64,000 bases of DNA from Antedon mediterranea (taxonomy: Eukaryota > Echinodermata > Crinoidea > Comatulida > Antedonidae). The notes under the pieces were generated by a model. That model did no database searches, had not been told where the DNA came from, and saw nothing but the letters and a program-made list of their open reading frames with translations. Both the position numbers and the translations under genes were made by a program. Numbering within the stretch: the first letter of the stretch is position 1; every line of letters starts with the position of its first letter. Shown here piece by piece: positions 22,787-34,825 of the stretch. Location: the NCBI RefSeq assembly GCF_964355755.1, contig NC_092673.1:5895001-5959000 (forward strand), written 5' to 3'.

Positions 22787-25700
22787 ATGGCAGAAAGTTA
22801 TATTGAAGAAAACATGTTCTTGGATCTGAAACAAAATCTCAGTAAACTCTATGACGGTGATAGATACTTATGGTTAAGGTTCTGTCTTTATGATCATCTG
22901 GATCTAGGAGACATCACCCAACCAGACAACAATGCACAGGACCTATTTAATGCACTAGAAATCAAAGGTTTCATCACTTCTACTAACGTGAAACTTCTCC
23001 TGGAGGTGACTAAATTAACAGAATATAAGAGTGCTGTAGATCTTGTGATTCAGTATATGAAAGACATTCAGCAAAATACGGATACGGTACAATTGTCACC
23101 ATTCCGTACAAAACTATTTAAGTCATTGAAACAAATTGACCCAAATGCATTCAATAATGTCATTTCTTGCTATGATCTAAAAAAGTTTGATTTAAAAAAA
23201 ATCTGGAACATAGTACTTCATCTGGAAATGAATGGACAGTTAGCAGATGAACCAGGTTTAATAAACAGGTTCGCTAGTTACCTTGGACAACGGTCACAGA
23301 ACATATTGCTAAATAGAGGTACGTATAAATAGCTATCTATGTATAGTGTATTTCTAATTAAAATGAATGAAGTAATATTTTCATAACCAGACAATTGGGG
23401 CATCTAGTCAAAATTTGAACAGGGGAAGCATAACTATGCTTCTATATCAGTCCCCTGTTTTTGTAATTCCTGGATTTTCCCCTGAAAAGCTCTAGAATAA
23501 TTGGCATTTATGTGAATCAATTTCAAATGATTTTTAGGCTATTAAACAGTATATTATAACACTAACCCAAAATTATAGTATGCTCTATCAAAATCGTATG
23601 AAAGACTTGTGCTTGTGCACAATTCTCTTTTAGCCATTTTGATGTTGTTCTGTTTCTTTGCGACAGCATGATGGTCAGCCATTTAAAAAATATCTGTCTG
23701 CTATTTTTAATGAAAAACTGTCATTAAATTATATTCCACATGAATTGATTTTTGTATTATTTAAAAAAAATGTATTATATTATATATTTATTTTGAAAGG
23801 TGTAGCACTTCCTGTCACTATCAATTCAAACTGTAAACTGGACAGGCTTACTGATTGTCTGAAATCTCTCGAACAACAGAACAAGTTGAACCAAAGTTTA
23901 CCACCATCCATCAAAGTCAACGGATTAGGAATCAACGATTCAAAAGCATCAATATTTTTTCGTATGTGCACAAAAAATCGAAAAGCTGTAAAGGACTTAA
24001 TGGACATGCATGTGGAGGGCGTGCTCATCCAGGGTTTAGCAGATATTTTAGAACCAGAAAATCGACAGAAGTTTTTTGAAGACTGGACGACTGACATTGT
24101 GCTAAATGAATTCATAGCTGCTTTAAGAAAACTAGGTAAAGGTACAATAAAATAAATTGCTTGATTACTTGCTTGATAATGTTGGGCCGTTGAAAAGCTT
24201 TCAGCTTATGTGACCCATCGCATGTCATATATATAAGTTGTGTCAGTTGACTGTGTATGTAAATGTATTGGAAGGAATGCTGGTCCAATAATCATTAAGA
24301 AGAGTTTTTAAAATATTCAACGTTGAAGCATTGACCACCTCAAATTGGAGGCTATTCCAAGAGTCTATGACCCTACCTGCAAAATAATATTTCTTAACAT
24401 CCAGCCAAGATTTAATTTTATGCAGTTTGTAGTTTTTTGCTCTGGTTGGTGATGGGTTAAACTGAAAAAAAGAAGAAAACTATAACAATTATACAATATA
24501 TTTATGTTTTGTTTAATCTGAAGTTTTTAAAAAGCTTTAACTTTAAATGACATATAATTGTTGTCCCATTCTCCTGAAAATAAAAAAGGTTTCATGAAAT
24601 GGAGAAAATTTATCTTACAGATGCCCTTTCTTCAAGCACTGAAAAGGAAAGCTGTGATGGTAATATGTATTTTCATGTTTATTTAAATTAGAAGCAGTAA
24701 AAATGATATTACTTTTACTTTTTTTGGTACAAAAGTGAGCATTTTGATGCAGTTAAAAAAAGTTTTATATTTGTTAAACAAAGACCAAGTGCTACAAAAC
24801 TAAATCTGACCATGCTTGGGGACATCTGAATATACATTTTTCTAAACTGAGATACTGTACCTTACAATTCTCTGACATATTCCTTGAGAATGGTTTGCAA
24901 GATGTTGCTGTGAAGTTAGGATATCTTTGAAGTTTGGACTTATGAAAGATCCCGAAAAATAAATTGCACTCCTGCATTAACACTACTTCACTTTCTATGC
25001 TTTTTCGGCATAGATATAGGATGTGGGAACACCCTTCATTACCTCTTAAATTGTTCTAGATCCAACTGCATCTCATTTTGAACATTTAGCCTTTGCAATT
25101 AACTTGATTTGATCAAGGAATTGTCTATCCAATTAATTTATATTCATGAACTACTGTTCAAACATTTTAAACCTATATATGTAACTATTATTAGGCCCCT
25201 AACCGTAAAATATCAAATTAAACTTGTTTCTGCATTTTCATTTTCTAGTGTTTCGTTCAATTCAACTTGAACCTTTATTCTTTCAATTGAACAAGAAAAT
25301 GAAGATAAACAATGAATAATGAAAAAATTGAAAATACAAATACTAAAAAAGTAAACAACAGTTAGAACAGGAAAATTCTATTATTCTAACTGAAACTTTT
25401 AGTAGGCTACTTGCCTAAATATTAGATTTTGATATATGGAAGAAACTTAAAATATAGTTCATTACATAATTTGGGACCATTTAAGGTGAGTTTGGGTTTT
25501 ATAGGATGTAAATAATCATATGCAGTGGATATCAGACGAGGGTGAAACAAGAAGGATGACTTCATAACAACATAATTTATAGAAATAAAAAATTACATAA
25601 ATTGTACTTCATTTTTAAATTTAAGGTGTGCAGTTAGTAGTAACTCTTGTTAAGGATGAAAAGTCTTCTTCAGTCACTGACAGTGAGCAACCATATGCAT

Positions 25701-26050
25701 TGGAACTTCTTTTCAAACTAATGGAAAAACAGAAAGAGTGGAGTACAACAGCTGTGGCTGAAGTTCATAAAACAATAGAATGTCTAACTGATTATTTTAA
25801 AAGAAAAAATCTACAATTCCAGAAAGTTGAAACAGGAAGTATAGTGTTTCATTTTGTGTCACATGATTCTGAAGCACTGGCAGAGCTATGGAAAATGTAT
25901 TGCAATGAAAGTCTTCACATGAAGTTAGCATCAATATTAGGAACAGATGACCACCAAAAACAGCAGTTGCTTGATATTACAATTCATGAAGAAGACTACA
26001 AAAATGCAATGATAAAACTTGGAGAATTTAGTAAGGAATTATTATTCTAA
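22787..26050 (+). CDS. Tandem-DED protein with two TRADD-N-like domains (3 exons)
   Basis: Exons 22787-23318, 23800-24135 and 25626-26050 join in phase 1 at both introns (each time G|GT), giving 430 residues. The start is the ATG of MAESYIEENMF, 30 bases after an intron-like acceptor (TTTTTGCAG). Exon 1 carries two death effector domains (about residues 8-90 and 100-175), matching the DED pairs of the TRIM genes and of caspase-8/c-FLIP. Exons 2 and 3 each encode one copy of a second domain. They share the pattern SI-x-F ... A-x-x-L-x-x-M ... L-x-x-x-LA-x-IL ... KLG (SIFFRMCT in exon 2, SIVFHFVS in exon 3), resembling the TRADD N-terminal fold. That assignment is tentative. No caspase or NACHT domain is seen. 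Role by inference: cytosolic adaptor in a death or NF-kB-type pathway. Introns hold a LINE fragment and a hairpin. Confidence 0.8.
23421..23456. other. Small hairpin in intron 1 of the DED gene
   Basis: GAAGCATA and TATGCTTC form a perfect 8-bp stem over a 2-base loop, flanked by GGGG and CCCC. Possibly the end of a short repeat. Confidence 0.3.
24155..24464 (-). pseudogene. LINE C-terminal fragment in intron 2 of the DED gene
   Basis: Read on the minus strand from 24464, about 73 codons are open down to a TGA (24243-24245). They include RAKNYKLHK, YYFAGRVIDSWNSL and VVNASTLNILKTLL. This is the FF-x-x-RV-x-x-WN-x-L motif that ends the ORF of many CR1/I-type LINEs. About 90 bases of probable LINE 3' UTR follow. 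It is antisense to the host gene and carries no RT core. Confidence 0.65.
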
Positions 26051-26140
26051 CTTGATACTGATAGGAATAATGTACAGTACTGTATAAAAACATGTATAAA
26101 ATCTGTACCTATCAATAATCACCTATTCGTTTATTATTAA

Positions 26141-26725
26141 TATAAAATTTATTGACAAGAAGAGAGATCGACGTTTCGGTACCATCATAGAACCATTTTC
26201 AAGATCAAGTGAATACAAAACAATAATAATTATGTGCACTAAGCACCAAAGTTGGTGACAGGAAATGCTACTGAGAGCTAATTAAGCAATTAGCTCCTCC
26301 TACTGAGTTTGTTAGATAAACAATTTAGCTTTGATGGAATCTGTTTATTGAGTGTAGGTTTTAACACAAGTATGGATTGCTTGAAAACTTTAACAATATA
26401 ACTAATAAGATCTAAAGGATAATTCAACTTTTGAAAAACCTTTGTTACATTATCAACCTCTGATAGGAAAATGTCATATGTAGATAACAATTTGTAGGCC
26501 ATATTAAGCATTGTGTGAATTAGATTCAATAAACAAGCTAAATTGTTTATCTAACAAACTCAGTAGGAGGAGCTAATTACTTAATTAGCTCTCAGTAGCA
26601 TTTCCTGTCACCAAATTTGGTGCTTAGTGCACATAATTATTATTGTTTTGTATTCACTTGATCTTGAAAATGGTTCTATGATGGTACCAAAACGTTGATC
26701 TCTCTTTTTGTCAATAAATTTTATA
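26141..26725 (-). mobile_element. Penelope-like element fragment between 190-bp inverted repeats
   Basis: The arms 26141-26330 and 26536-26725 are inverted copies with a few mismatches. Between them the minus strand encodes about 70 residues including AYKLLSTYDIFLSEV and LNYPLDLISYIVKVF, which match the C-terminal part of Penelope-type reverse transcriptase. Penelope-like elements carry repeated pseudo-LTRs that may be inverted. The arms contain a reverse-strand TATGATGGTACCGAAACGTC, close to the hammerhead-ribozyme core found in pseudo-LTRs. The element is mostly deleted: no GIY-YIG endonuclease is visible. Confidence 0.65.
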
Positions 26726-26857
26726 TTGAAATTATATAGTAAACGTCTTTTAATTCGTTTATTATCCTTTCTTTAAAATCTTGTGTGGGTTCACTATATG
26801 TATATAATATCCCACTAAGCTTTTCAAAGCAACCAGATATGAAACAGATAATGAAAC

Positions 26858-26969
26858 TACCTTTTTCACATCTGGAAAATGTAACAACTTGTTTGCTTAG
26901 TGTGAATACAATGTTACAATTTACAACTTGTTACAACTTGTAACAATTTATGCAGATGTGAAAAGGGTA
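26858..26969. mobile_element. 112-bp MITE
   Basis: TACCTTTTTCACATCTG (26858-26874) is mirrored by CAGATGTGAAAAGGGTA (26953-26969) with one mismatch in 17. The interior is built of ACAACTTG/CAAGTTGT words, so the whole element can fold. No target duplication is evident. Confidence 0.5.
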
Positions 26970-27265
26970 TAAGATAAGTTTTGTTTTCTTTGACTGGCTA
27001 AATTTGTTTATCTTAACATCCTAGACAAATTCTAACCGCAATTTTGAATAAACTCACTGAAAGTTATAAAAAGTGACGCTTCTGATACAGGCACACTAAA
27101 AAAATGTGTACTGTATTCCACCCAATACTCTTAGAAAACACTATTCAACAAATATGATGGGTATAGTATTAGAGTTTATCAGGGAGAGTAACAATATTTA
27201 GTATATGATCCTTTATTTCTAATACAGTAGATAAACCTTTAGATTTTTTATTTTTATCTTTTTAG

Positions 27266-27501
27266 ATCAAGCTGATCAAACAAGAACTACTAATCCGTCA
27301 ATAGTGCCACTTGATCCCGACACAAAGGTAAATATCAAAGATTGTCAGACTGACAGACAAGCTACAACTAGTAGGCCTACTATTGTATCAACAGTACCAC
27401 CGAACCTGGACACAAAGGTAAATATCAAAGATTGTCAGACTGACAGACAAGCTACAACAAGTACTACTGCATCAACAGTACCACCGAACCTGGACACAAA
27501 G
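27266..27501 (+). CDS. Linker exon expanded into a three-unit array with three in-frame donors
   Basis: After an acceptor (TTTTTAG, ending at 27265) the frame reads DQADQTRTT...PDTK in the phase used by the other linker exons. Each of three units ends GACACAAAG followed by GTAAAT, a good 5' splice site (after 27327, 27417 and 27501). Spacings are 90 and 84 bases, both multiples of three, so using any donor keeps the frame and yields 1, 2 or 3 linker copies. If read through, the frame stops at 27538. The equivalent exon is single at 29160, 38356, 46128 and 52977. No DED exon of its own lies directly upstream, so it belongs either to the DED gene on the left or to the TRIM gene on the right. 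Confidence 0.55.
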
Positions 27502-27540
27502 GTAAATATTAAAGAGGGACAAACAATAATCTATGTATAA

Positions 27541-28201
27541 ATTATGCATATTTTGAAGGCTGGCCGGCACAATGCAAATCCTATTCCAAACCAAATAAAA
27601 CATAAATGATCACAAACTGAAACAACTAACTATTATTTTATTGATGTCACAATAATTGTGGAAAAACAGGTTGTTCTGATCAAAGTTTTACCACTTTGAT
27701 ATTTGTAAAAAATAATGAGAATACCTAATAGAACATAGGACTACACAAAAAACAATTCAAGGAATGCTAAAAAATACTTAAAAAACCAAAATATCCAATT
27801 TATTAGTAATACAATGGGTAAAAAATTCCATTAATATAACCAAGCAAATTAAATGAACTTTATCAACAATCTAGACAAAATTATCTTCCACACAAAATAG
27901 AGCATTCAGAATTTAATTATGATTGACACAAAGTATATTTTCAATCTCTCTAGAACTTCATTGTTTAAAGTAGACCATTACTATCAAAACTTACCAGCAT
28001 ACAACATTTAATGGTATAGGTAGAATTGGTCAAGGATCATTTAAACATACAAAATATCTGTTATAAATACATTATCTATGTAAATGTATTACTTTTTTAT
28101 TGGTTGTCTTTAAATCCTATAATGCATCATTCATTGATAGGCCTACTAACATTAAAAATAAATTGTAGAAAAATAATAACATATTGTTTATGATTTTCTA
28201 G
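27541..28201. other. Intron-like AT-rich DNA
   Basis: No feature is recognised. It ends in the acceptor TGATTTTCTAG (28191-28201) of the next DED exon. Confidence 0.4.
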
Positions 28202-31200
28202 AAAATAACCCCGAAAGAGGAATTTGTAGAGTGCCTTGAATGTTTAAGTGATCGATATAAAGGTGACAAACATTTGTGGTTAAGACTTCTGTTACATAAC
28301 CACTGTTCTGGACAGGCATTAAGTAAAGAAGATGTCCCAGCACTTGAATGGTTTAATGAACTTGAAAGGACAGGTTGTATTAATTACAACCCTACTGATG
28401 TAGAAATTCTGTTAGACATTGCTAAAGTAACTGAAGAGAAGAAAGCGATAGATTTAATAGAACAGTTTAAAGTGAAGCATCCTAACAACAATGAAGAGTA
28501 CAACTTTACCGAGGGAAAACCAATCACAGAATATCGCAAACGACTGTTTGCAGCTTTAAGAGAAAATACAACAAGTGTATCAACCATGCTTGCACACTAT
28601 AGCCTAGGTCATCTCAAGGTTAACAACATTTGGGATTTTGTATTCATCCTGGAGAGGGATACACTTCTGGTGGATGAAAGGAGTTCAATGGAACACTTTG
28701 CAAAGCTTCTCGATAAAAAAGCTAGTGACATTTTTTTGGAGAAAGAAAGTAAGAAATTGAAAATGAGACTTGGCCCACTTAGTAATAAATCTGGAAACGA
28801 GGAAGAGAACAAGATTATGAGAGAGGGCAGGGAACAACTCTCTGGAGAGGGTAAGTAAAATATTTTAGAAACAAACTTATAAATAACATAGCTCCATTGT
28901 TTGTAGAGTATGATTCAGGTAAATTTGACTATTTAAAAAATATTCCCATACATATGATTTGCTTTGAATATTTGCATTGGACTTCTTTGAGTAAATTTTA
29001 CTTGGTAAAATTAACTGTATAGTTTGGGTATTGTCGACTGAAAAATTCCAGTGGGTATTGGGAGCCGAGTATCTACTTTGAAAATTCAAATCCACATTAC
29101 AAAACAAAATATCTGATTAATTATATCTTGTAAAGTTGTATAGTTTTATTTGTATTTAGAGCAAACTGACAGACGAGCTACAAGTGCTACTGCATCATTA
29201 GAACCACTTTACTCTAAAACAAAGGTATATAGTAATTAGTTTACAAACTTAAAGGTTTCTATTGTATTACCATACCAAACAAAAATTGTAATTAATGTAA
29301 TTATGTTTTGTAGGTGTCTGCTAAAACAATGTTGCAGTTCATAGATGAAAATGGTCTTGAGTGCTCAATCTGTCAACAAAGATTCACAAATCCAAAAACA
29401 CTCAGGTGTCTTCATACTTACTGTCTTAACTGCCTGCAATATTTGATCAGACAACATGGTAAGATACGATGTAGAAAATGCCCTCAGATGTATCGACTAA
29501 AAGATGATGACTTGAAACATCTGAAGTGCAATGAAAAGATAAGTTATCTAGTTGAATATGTTGAGAAGATTGAATCTAAAAAAACAGAAATCTGTTCAAG
29601 TTGTACTAATCAACCGAAATACTATTGTTTTAAGTATGAAAAGTATTTGTGTGGGCAATGTATCCAACAGTATAAGAATATGCCTGCACTGAATTCACTG
29701 TACAAACTAGATACAAATGTAGAACATGTGGTAATCCCAATGCAGACACCTAATCAAACTAAGAGAGCTAAAAGCATTAAAAACAAACTAAAGGAAAAGT
29801 TAGATGTTATCACTAAAGACAGATCAGAGCTTGAATCTAATTTCAAGTTAAGCAGAACAGAGATTGAAATCCATGAGAGTACAATTATCAGAAAAGTGAA
29901 GGAGGAGTCTAAGGTAATGATGGCAAATCTTACACAGATTTATGAAGAACAAAGTAAATTTATTGATAATCAAATTGAACATTTGGAATCAAAGCTGACA
30001 CAAGTGAACACACTGACAGACAATAAAATGATGAGTAAACTACCATTATACCAGACAGCAGATGAAATGGAAAAATCACTTAAAACAAAAATTACACCAA
30101 AGTTCATTCCATCTCAAAAGCTGGTTGAGTTAATAACTCATGAAGGTGTTGGTAAACTTATCACTGTTGGTGATGTGCACAAGGTTAATGAAGAAGATGA
30201 GAACATTTCAGTCATAAAAGAGCAGCCATTTAGTGTGAGAGTATCAAGTCTAGCAGAGAGTGATGTTGGTCAACTAACAGCCACACTAAGCAACTCATCA
30301 GGTGATAAATCAATCACTGAAGTAACACACAGAAAAGGAGAGTACACAATAACAGGTAGATGTAATTTGGAAGGAGATTGGCAAATGGATATCATTTATG
30401 GAGATATGTCACATGTCATAGGTTCACCAGTGAGTATCAAGGTGGAACCCTTTGGACTTGTTCACACTATAGATAATTTTACAAAGAATAAATATACAAA
30501 ATTAGGTATTGTGACAGATGTAGCAGTAGATTCCGATGGGTTTATGTTAGTGTCAGACACATATGTTAACAAATTTGATCCATCAGGTAATTTTGATTCT
30601 AGGATACAAATACCACAAAATGTAAAAGTCAATCAGATGCCTAAAAAAGTCAATCGCATGCATCAAATAGGCAATGGTCACATGGTTTATAGTTGTAATT
30701 CAGACAAATGTGTTGTGATGTGTGATAATCAATATCATGAAATCCGAACTTTTGGTAAAGGAGTATTAAAATATCCAAATGGCTTAACAGTAAACCAAAA
30801 GACAAGGATTCTTTATGTAGCAGATTGTGAATGTCACTGTGTGTTTAAATTCAATATTGATGACGGTAGTCTACTGGGTAAGATAGGTTCTGAAGGTCGA
30901 GTAGGTCCATCAGATGTTACTTTAACAAAAGAAGGTCATGTAATTGTTGCTGATTGTAACAATCACAGAATACAAATATTAGATAGTAATGATAATCTGA
31001 TAAAAAATCTTGTAGGCTATGGTAAAAAAAAAAAAATACAAAACTTCCATGCTCCTCAAGGTATAACCACAGATAAGGATGGGAATATAATAGTATCCAG
31101 TATAAATAAACTACAACTATTTGATAAAAATGGTAAATTCATTAAACGAATAGATAAGGAAGATGATGGTTTGGCTATTCCATTAGGGATTGCTGTAATC

Positions 31201-31269
31201 TCAAAAAGACCACGAAGAGTAGCAGTGGCAAACCATTCAGCAAATAATTTCAAAATATTTAATTATTAA
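28202..31269 (+). CDS. DED-DED-RING-B-box-coiled-coil-filamin-NHL protein (TRIM-NHL); conserved start codon lost
   Basis: Exons 28202-28850, 29160-29224 and 29314-31269 join in phases 1 and 0 to give 889 codons. Exon 1: two DEDs (VPALEWFNEL, then YRKRLFAALRENT and IWDFVFILERDTLL). Exon 2: 22-residue Thr-rich linker. Exon 3: a C3HC4 RING (CSIC, CLHTYCLNC, CRKC), which could make it a ubiquitin ligase. Then one B-box-like zinc module with a Cys-to-Tyr change (CFKYEKYLC); the second B-box is missing. A coiled coil, a filamin/ABP280-type Ig domain (SVRVSSLAESDVGQLTATL ... GSPVSIKVEP) and about five NHL repeats follow. Where the paralogues have ATG this copy has ATA (28205-28207), and no usable in-frame ATG follows in exon 1. 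It may use an upstream exon (the linker array is in phase), or be untranslated. An A-run lies at 31026-31035. Confidence 0.8.
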
Positions 31270-31528
31270 GTTAATTATTAAATAATTGAAAAAATGTAAA
31301 GAATTAAATCTTCCTTTAATATATGCCATCAAATAAATGTTAGTGAAAATGATCAACAAAGCAAAAATCATCTAACCTGCAGTGTACATTGAATATCAAT
31401 TGTATTTTTTTAAGTCTTCTAAATAGTATAGAACATTTTTATAACACTGAATTGTATTCTTGCCATTTCCGATTACTGATGCCATGCATTATTTTCTTTT
31501 GTATGATATTTTTAGTGTAGGTAAATAA
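31270..31528. other. 3' flank of the TRIM gene
   Basis: AT-rich, no genes. It probably contains the 3' UTR; a clear polyadenylation site was not assigned. Confidence 0.3.
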
Positions 31529-32162
31529 TTAAAGCCCCATTCCCTACGTTTTTTAGATTTAATTTAAGATCACAAACTATATTTAATGTAAAAATAATAC
31601 TATATGGTCCTATTGCGATAACTTTTTTCGTCTTTAAACGGTTAAAAATGTGAAAAATAAATCGATTCTAATAATTATAGCGGCCCGCTATAAATCCCAA
31701 AATGCATTGCGCGCGGATTGATATTTTTGTTTTTCACCTGTAATTCGCCCACTTTTCGATCGATCGTGAAGCCAAAACAAATGGAAGACTCCTAACTTTT
31801 CAGCGAAAATACTGGGTTTTCCCCAATTTGTATCAACGGAGTCTGGCAAAAATAGAAAGACAATTAATGCAGCAACTATACAACGTCAGGCTAGGTATAT
31901 AGCTAGCGTACGATGTTCGTACGTTATCGATGTTTACCAGCTAGGCCTACAAAACTAAGCCTAGCTAGGCTAGGCCTAAGACCGTCCACGAGAAGTCGAT
32001 CACCGCGAGCTACTTAGGTAGTGCATTGTTTCTCACTTTTTATCATAATTTACCATAAAACGTACATTTAAGACAAGGAATGACATGGTTTAATGTTTTT
32101 AAAGTGATATATATGTATTATTTTCCAAAAAACGTCCAAAATTGCAGGGAAGGGGTCTTTAA
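31529..32162. mobile_element. TTAA-flanked MITE, 634 bp
   Basis: TTAA at 31529-31532 is followed by AGCCCCATTCCCTACG. The right end, GCAGGGAAGGGGTCT then TTAA (32159-32162), is its imperfect inverse. TTAA target duplication is typical of piggyBac and Kolobok superfamilies. The interior is GC-richer, with palindromic AGGCCTAGCTAGGCTAGGCCT-like words near 31940-31980. No transposase is seen. Confidence 0.55.
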
Positions 32163-32639
32163 TTGTTTACGGATGTTTTACATATTAGACTACCCCTTTT
32201 ACACCGCCAGCAAAAATGCGGAATTGTGTAACCTGGGTCAGACTTGGGACATGTAGGCCGGTGTAAACTACGTAAAAAGTTACCTGGGTCACTGAACTAA
32301 AGAAGTGATGCCATTGACTATGGTGATGCAGAATGTATTCAGCGCAGAGAGATGTTAATAAGTTGAAGGCTAGAGGGCGTACTCCTGACTGGAAATAGAT
32401 TCCAACAGGCGCTAATGCAGTTTCGTACCCACCCCTTAAAATTACTCAAAATTGTTTCAATACTTCATCCCACGAGTTGTCTACAACATTCTGCAAACAT
32501 AATATTGTAAAAAATTGATAATTTTAAACTATTTTTAATCAATTCATAATTGAATACCCTTCAAAAATCCATCGCCAGCTTAGCTTCGTAAAAATCATCG
32601 CTAGGCCTGCCATTAAAAGTATGGAGGCCTCAAAGGACA
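32163..32639. other. Unassigned DNA between MITE and LINE
   Basis: GTAACCTGGGTCA (32229) and GTTACCTGGGTCA (32279) form a short repeat. No gene is recognised. Confidence 0.3.
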
Positions 32640-34825
32640 ACAGAATGTTCTCTATATGATCTATAGAGGACGCTGTTATGGTCATGTTATATGGCTATAA
32701 CAAATACAATAATAAACAATAAAACCCGTAATATCTTTATTGGAGCCGTATATTACCCTCCTTCATCCCCAGGTGCTGATGACACATTGAACATATACTC
32801 AACAGTTGACGAGATTCGTCTAACTAACGCAGATTCACTGATGATTATCCTAGGCGACTTTAATGATTTGAACATCTAACAGAACAACTTGGGATGGTAC
32901 AAGTCATTGATTTTCCAACTGGTTACGTTTTGCTGCTTCAAGGTTTTTATGACCCGTCCAGAACTATATACAAAGCCTAAAAAATGTGCACCCCTTGGGC
33001 GTAGCGACCATAGTAGTATTACCATTCATCCTTGCCATGAGTTGCCACCATCCAAAATATGCGTATGCAAATTAGACCATACAGAGAGTCGTCAGTAAGA
33101 TCGTTTGGACAATGGATAACCAACTATGACTGGAACTGGATGTTCGATCGTAACTTATGCATGAATGAGAAAGTAAATGGCTTAATATCAATGTCTTAAA
33201 AGGTGCATATAATCAAAATTTCCCTGTCAAGCAAATAAGAAAAAGAATAGCTGATCGTCCTTGGATGACTCAAAACGTTCGTCAACTACTTGATGCAAGA
33301 CAGCGAATGTATAACAACTGTACTAAGGCTGAATGGAGACAAACACGCAACGCTATTCAGAAAAGCATTCATTCAGCAAGGAAAAAATTTTATGATAAAT
33401 CAATGCGAGGCCTTAAAAATAATGATCCGGCAACATGGCATCACAATGTACGTAAACTGTGCAATCTAAAAAATCGAAAAATGCTAAAAATCCCTGGCCA
33501 CTCAAATCAAATCAAGACCTTGCAAATAACCACTTTGCATCTGTGTGCCGACAGCTTCCCTTAGTTGATGTAAATGCTCTTCCTGCATATTTGCCTTCAC
33601 CTGAACCCCCACCACAAATTTTTCCTGGACAAATCAAACGATTGATGAACAAACTGAAATCAAAGAAGTCTAGTCACCCTGATGACTTACCAATTAAACT
33701 TATAAAATAGTTTGCCTTTGAAATTGCTGCTCCACTAATGATAATTTGTAAAATAATAAGATCGTAAAATAAATACTAAACTTAGTTCATCCTTTTTTCC
33801 CCTTTGCCAACATCACCTGTGGGATTGCACAGGGTACAATTAAGCTTGGGCCAATTTTGCTTCTCATAAAAGTCAATGATATTTCTATGGAAGGCTGCAG
33901 ATGGTGGAAGTACGTGGATGATCTCACTCTTGGTGACACTGTTAAACATGGTAAAGCCCCTAAACTTCAATCTTGCCTTGATGACCTTACTGAGTGGTGT
34001 GATACAAATCACATGGTCTCTAAACCCTCTAAGTGTCATATCATGAGAGTTAATTTCTTGAAAAGAAATATTTCCCCTCCCAATTATTACCTAGCAATAC
34101 AACAAAATGTTGTTTGTGTATGTGCTCCTTGGATGACTTATCCAGGATGACTTGAAATGGGATAATAATGTCAGTGACATGGTCAAGAGAGGGTTATATA
34201 CGTTATATATTCTTAGAAGGGCCAATGAACCAGTTCATGATATGATATCAGTTTATGTTTGTTATATTCGCCCAATCTTAGAATACATCTGCCTTGTAAG
34301 GCATGGAAGCATCAATACCATTGAAAGAGTGCAAAAGAGAGTTTTACGTGTTATTCTGGGTCCCGCTTTCCACACATATGAGTCAGCTCTTGAGATTACA
34401 AATCTGACCACTGTCGCATCCAGACGAGAGATGTTAATTCTAAAATTTGGAGAAAAGCTCTTGAACTATTTTACCGCATTATTACTAGAGAGCTAATTAA
34501 TATAACTGTTAGTAGAACTAACCATCTTAAAACCTCGCCTGCCCTTACTATAAGTAGAATCCTTAATTTATACAGTACTTAAAATGATCACACACTGGCT
34601 ATGTTATAAATATATACATATATTTGCATTTGTATATAAATGTTGGAGTTTTTAACACAATTTTATTTGTTAACTGACTTTTTCAAATGTTTTAATGTTT
34701 TGTATAAATTTTGTATTTTTTTAATATTTGTGTTTCCATATACTGTATATATTTTTGTAAGTCAACATTATCAGCCTTCTGGCTGAATGTTTTTGACTAT
34801 ATAAACCTGAATAAATAAATAATAG
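32640..34825 (+). pseudogene. 5'-truncated, multiply broken LINE (CR1/Jockey-type)
   Basis: Fragments in changing frames give endonuclease (FIGAVYYPPSSPG, LMIILGDFNDLN), pre-RT (RQRMYNNCTKAEWRQTRN, SARKKFYDKSMRGL) and an RT remnant with WWKYVDDLTLGD near 33905. The thumb/C-terminal region follows with YIRPILEYICLVRHGS and ERVQKRVLRVILG. The fingers region between about 33710 and 33850 is largely deleted. The 3' end near 34800-34825 carries TATAAACCTGAATAAATAAATAA, a typical LINE 3' tail. More than six lesions; inactive. Confidence 0.75.
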
